8,336 nt of DNA from an uncultured Bacilli bacterium (GTDB lineage: Bacteria; Bacillota_I; Bacilli_A; RF39; UBA660): the NCBI GenBank assembly GCA_944351315.1, contig CALVPL010000134.1, positions 1 to 8,336 of the forward strand, written 5' to 3'. Below the pieces are notes generated by a model that saw only the letters and a list, made by a program, of their open reading frames with translations, did no database searches and was not told the origin of the DNA. The stretch's first letter is position 1, and the number at the start of each line of letters is the position of its first letter. The position numbers were made by a program, and so were the translations under genes. Shown piece by piece: positions 6,275 through 8,336 of this stretch.

Positions 6275-6280
6275 TCCTTT
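6275..6280 (-). promoter_or_regulatory. Ribosome binding site deciding the start of the 61-aa gene
   Basis: AAAGGA lies 7 bases before ATG at 6267 and only 1 base before the ATG at 6273. This spacing selects 6267 over 6273 and over the unsupported ATG at 6330. Confidence 0.6.
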
Positions 6281-6343
6281 CTAATTAGATCTATACATCT
6301 ATGTATTATAAAATATTCTAAAAAATCCATTTATTGACAATTT

Positions 6344-6372
6344 AGAATATAAAACCAAATGGCTTATGTCTA
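6344..6372 (-). promoter_or_regulatory. Probable promoter of the small 61-aa gene
   Basis: -35 TAGACA (6367-6372, 5 of 6) and -10 TATTCT (6344-6349, 4 of 6) with a 17-base spacer, just after the stop codon of the HD gene at 6377. Confidence 0.5.
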
Positions 6373-6376
6373 AATA

Positions 6377-7342
6377 CTACCATGATTTTTCTGATTTTTC
6401 AAGATTTTCAAGTCTTTTCCCAAGAACCAATGGTTGCAATATCTTCTTTTTAACTGCCAAATTTTGTATTTGTCTAACCTCTTCTTTTTTACAATGAAAA
6501 AATTGCTCAAGCAACGAAAGAATTTCTGAATCTTGAGTTTTCTGTAAAAGAAAAATCAACTCCTCTTCCGTATAAAAATATAAAGATTCATAAGAAAGAA
6601 TATGTTTTTGAAGAGCAAGTCTCACAATTTGAACAAGTAAATTCATCATAAAATAATCGCTAGAAGAATGCGTTAAAAAATCAATAGAATCACTCACTTC
6701 TAAAACTTTTTGACCAACCTGTAAAGAAGTAAATCCTAATTCTTTTTGACCTTCTTCATTTTGAAAAACATCTAAAGAAGACACAATTTCATAAATATCT
6801 TCTTTTGTAATATTCTTACTCCAAGAAATACCTGGCAAAATAACTCCATCAAGACGATCGGCACACAATTTAGGTCTTTTTATATCTACTAAAGAAAATT
6901 GTTTGAAATGAATCAGATCTTCTACATCTACTTTATCTTCTTTTAAACATTCTAATAAATAACGATCCTGTTTTAAGATCTCTTCTGTATATTCTTCGGT
7001 ACTTTCTTGTTCAGTATAATCTTCATTTAAAAAATCAATAACATGTGAAAAACAAGGAGTCGCGATATCATGAAAAAGAGCAGCTAATACTTCCACTTTA
7101 GAAGAAGCAAATTTTTGAGTTAATAAAGCCGTAGTTATGGAATGATCAAATCTAGTAATAGGTTCTTTAAAATCAAATACTTCTTTAGATCCATAATCCA
7201 CATAACAAAAATAACTAATTTGTTTCAAACGACATAAAGAAGGAACTTTTAAATATTTGGCATATTCTAAAGCAAATTTTTCGTAATTTAATAAACTCAA
7301 ATAATAAGTATAATAGTCTTTTTTATTTTTGACATTTTCCAC
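6377..7342 (-). CDS. HD-domain phosphohydrolase, SAMHD1/dGTPase-related
   Basis: A 321-aa HD-superfamily protein. TRFDHS (63-68, metal ligand H67), ALFHDIATPCFSH (88-100, ligands H91-D92) and CADRLDG (160-166, ligand D162) give the full H...HD...D set, in the layout of the dGTPase/SAMHD1/YwfO group. That group hydrolyses dNTPs or related nucleotides. The hallmark HDxGHxPFSH is altered: the histidine equivalent to SAMHD1 H210 is T95, while the last histidine (H100, equivalent to H215) is kept. The following DFLNEDYTEQESTE looks like a subfamily signature. The substrate therefore cannot be assumed. ATG at 7342 lies inside mutM (20-base overlap), indicating one transcript and coupled translation. 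Pairing with an oxidised-guanine glycosylase would suit a role in nucleotide-pool or DNA upkeep, which is inference. No signal peptide or membrane segment. Confidence 0.85.
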   Translation of the reverse strand: MENVKNKKDYYTYYLSLLNYEKFALEYAKYLKVPSLCRLKQISYFCYVDYGSKEVFDFKEPITRFDHSITTALLTQKFASSKVEVLAALFHDIATPCFSHVIDFLNEDYTEQESTEEYTEEILKQDRYLLECLKEDKVDVEDLIHFKQFSLVDIKRPKLCADRLDGVILPGISWSKNITKEDIYEIVSSLDVFQNEEGQKELGFTSLQVGQKVLEVSDSIDFLTHSSSDYFMMNLLVQIVRLALQKHILSYESLYFYTEEELIFLLQKTQDSEILSLLEQFFHCKKEEVRQIQNLAVKKKILQPLVLGKRLENLEKSEKSW

Positions 7343-8141
7343 AATAATAAGTACTTCTCCCTCCTATTTTTATTTTCTCAATAGGTGTATGACAAACCTC
7401 ACAAGCTTCACCTTCTCGTTGATGGACTTTCAAATTTTGTTGAAATCTTCCAGTTACTCCTAAAGAACTCGTATAACTACGGATAGTCGTCCCACCCATT
7501 GAAATAGCTTCTAAAATAATTTTTCGAGCCGAATTTTTAATCCTTTCACATTCTTCTAAAGTAATCTCTTTTCCTTTTTTTAAAGGAGAAATTTTAGCAT
7601 CAAACAAAACTTCATCAGCATAAATATTGCCAAGTCCACTAATAATTGTTTGATCTAATAAAATCGTTTTCATAGGTAAATTTTTCTTTTTTATTTTTTC
7701 AAAAAGATATTCTTTAGTTAACTTTTCACTAATGGGTTCAATTCCAAGTTTACGAATTCCCTCAAAATCATAAAGTTCTTCTTTCTTCACTACCTTCATC
7801 CGTCCAAATTTTCTTGTATCGTGGTAACGCATACTCGTGCCATCTTCAAACAAAAGAACCACATGTTCATGTTTTAAAATCGGATCATCCTTTTTCTTCA
7901 AAAAATATTTTCCTTCCATTCGTAAATGACTAAGTAAATAATGGGTATCTGTTTCAAATAAAAGCCATTTTCCAATTCTTTTAATATCAATAAATTCTTT
8001 ATCAATTAAAGCTTCTTTAAACTGTTTTTCATCATTTAAAACAATAGGAGCATAAAAAACTTGAACATCTTTAATTTTTTTATGCAAAATTCGTCTTTTT
8101 AAAGTATTTCTTACAGTTTCAACTTCAGCTATTTCAGGCAT
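7323..8141 (-). CDS. mutM: Formamidopyrimidine-DNA glycosylase (Fpg/MutM)
   Basis: Bifunctional base-excision repair enzyme removing 8-oxoguanine and formamidopyrimidines and nicking the DNA at the resulting site. With ATG at 8141 it has 272 aa, normal for the family. The N-terminus MPEIAEVETV supplies the catalytic proline (P2, free after Met removal) and glutamate (E3). K58 in RIGKWLLF, M75 in SHLRMEG, HDTRKFGRM (107-115), the GLGNIYADE helix-turn motif (N172) and the C-terminal zinc finger C247-x2-C250-x16-C267-x2-C270 with GRSTYYC are all present, so it appears intact. The frame is open upstream to an ATG at 8174, but only 8141 puts proline at position 2, and it has AAAGGAAG upstream. It overlaps the HD gene by 20 bases. 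Confidence 0.97.
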   Translation of the reverse strand: MPEIAEVETVRNTLKRRILHKKIKDVQVFYAPIVLNDEKQFKEALIDKEFIDIKRIGKWLLFETDTHYLLSHLRMEGKYFLKKKDDPILKHEHVVLLFEDGTSMRYHDTRKFGRMKVVKKEELYDFEGIRKLGIEPISEKLTKEYLFEKIKKKNLPMKTILLDQTIISGLGNIYADEVLFDAKISPLKKGKEITLEECERIKNSARKIILEAISMGGTTIRSYTSSLGVTGRFQQNLKVHQREGEACEVCHTPIEKIKIGGRSTYYCGKCQK

Positions 8142-8169
8142 AACTCTACTTCCTTTCAAAAAAAATATT

Positions 8170-8175
8170 ATCATA
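8170..8175 (-). promoter_or_regulatory. Possible -10 of the mutM-HD operon
   Basis: TATGAT (5 of 6) about 29 bases upstream of the mutM ATG, overlapping GATAAT. No convincing -35 is seen 16-18 bases further upstream, so this is tentative. Confidence 0.3.
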
Positions 8176-8207
8176 AAAAAAGAAAAATACCAAATAAAAA
8201 AAGGAAA

Positions 8208-8243
8208 TAAAACATTTTTCTTGTATGTATTAAAAATGTTTTA
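8208..8243. repeat. Perfect 12-bp inverted repeat over the start of the plus-strand gene
   Basis: TAAAACATTTTT (8208-8219) and AAAAATGTTTTA (8232-8243) are exact reverse complements with a 12-base loop. The right arm contains the ATG at 8236, and a purine-rich AAGGAAAT (8201-8208) ends at the left arm. In DNA it could be an operator in the divergent mutM region. In RNA it could hide the start codon. Each arm has one G-C pair, so it is a poor terminator for either strand. Confidence 0.7.
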
Positions 8244-8336
8244 CTCTTTAAGTAATGATCTTCTTTTTAAACAAATTTTTGGTACTAAGAAAAATATTCG
8301 TTTCTTAGAAGTTCTCTTAGAAGAAATAAAAGGTTT
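8236..8336 (+). CDS. N-terminus of an Rpn/PD-(D/E)XK nuclease family protein (runs off right edge)
   Basis: The only plus-strand gene. From ATG at 8236 the frame reads MFYSLSNDLLFKQIFGTKKN and continues IRFLEVLLEEIKG to the window edge (33 codons). The pattern LSNDxLFKxxFG followed a few residues later by FLExLLxxI is typical of the N-terminus of Rpn-like recombination-promoting nucleases, often annotated as PD-(D/E)XK nuclease family transposases. The catalytic residues lie beyond the window. The start is uncertain: AAGGAAAT at 8201-8208 is about 28 bases before this ATG but 12 bases before an in-frame TTG at 8221, which sits in the loop of the inverted repeat. These genes often occur in many copies and transfer between genomes. 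Whether this copy is intact cannot be judged here. Confidence 0.65.
   Translation, partial: MFYSLSNDLLFKQIFGTKKNIRFLEVLLEEIKG

Noticed and set aside
8142..8174. Longer MutM start at 8174
   Set aside because: Fpg needs proline directly after the initiator methionine as its catalytic nucleophile. Only ATG at 8141 gives MPE, and it has its own ribosome site.

Overview
The window is an A+T-rich (by eye about 70% A+T) stretch of a Bacillota-type bacterial chromosome. Evidence for this is two T-box riboswitches, Shine-Dalgarno sites of the AAAGGA/GGAGG kind and extended -10 promoters. TGA serves as a stop codon (end of the 1004-1711 and 1698-2150 genes) and tryptophan is written TGG inside thrS and mutM, so the code is the standard bacterial one and not the Mycoplasma code. 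The small operons, the ThrRS without a TGS domain and the low G+C suggest an uncultured Bacilli/Mollicutes-related lineage (RF39-, Acholeplasma- or Erysipelotrichia-like). That placement is inference.

Almost everything is on the minus strand, so the window is best read from right to left. At the right edge a plus-strand gene begins that looks like an Rpn/PD-(D/E)XK nuclease-family protein (from about 8236). A perfect 12-bp inverted repeat lies over its start, divergent from mutM. Leftward come mutM (7323-8141), overlapping an HD-domain phosphohydrolase (6377-7342), then a small protein (6082-6267) with its own promoter.

Next is the threonine operon: an extended -10 promoter, a T-box leader with an ACU specifier and a terminator (5839-6071), an unknown 174-aa gene, thrS without the TGS domain, and an unknown 182-aa gene whose start codon shares a base with the thrS stop.

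Below it is a SAM-binding methyltransferase-like gene (2168-2950). A short unit follows, with a MESH1/SpoT-type HD hydrolase, probably translated from a leaderless mRNA, overlapping an unknown 235-aa gene. Last is the serine operon: a promoter, a T-box leader with a UCU specifier and a terminator (782-1016), and serS, which runs off the left edge.

The main logic is aminoacylation control: uncharged tRNA-Ser and tRNA-Thr each relieve termination ahead of their own synthetase, and the threonine leader also controls two proteins of unknown function. A possible alarmone hydrolase lies between the two synthetase operons. No CRISPR array, insertion sequence, tRNA or rRNA was seen, and no stretch over 300 bases lacks a gene or leader RNA.
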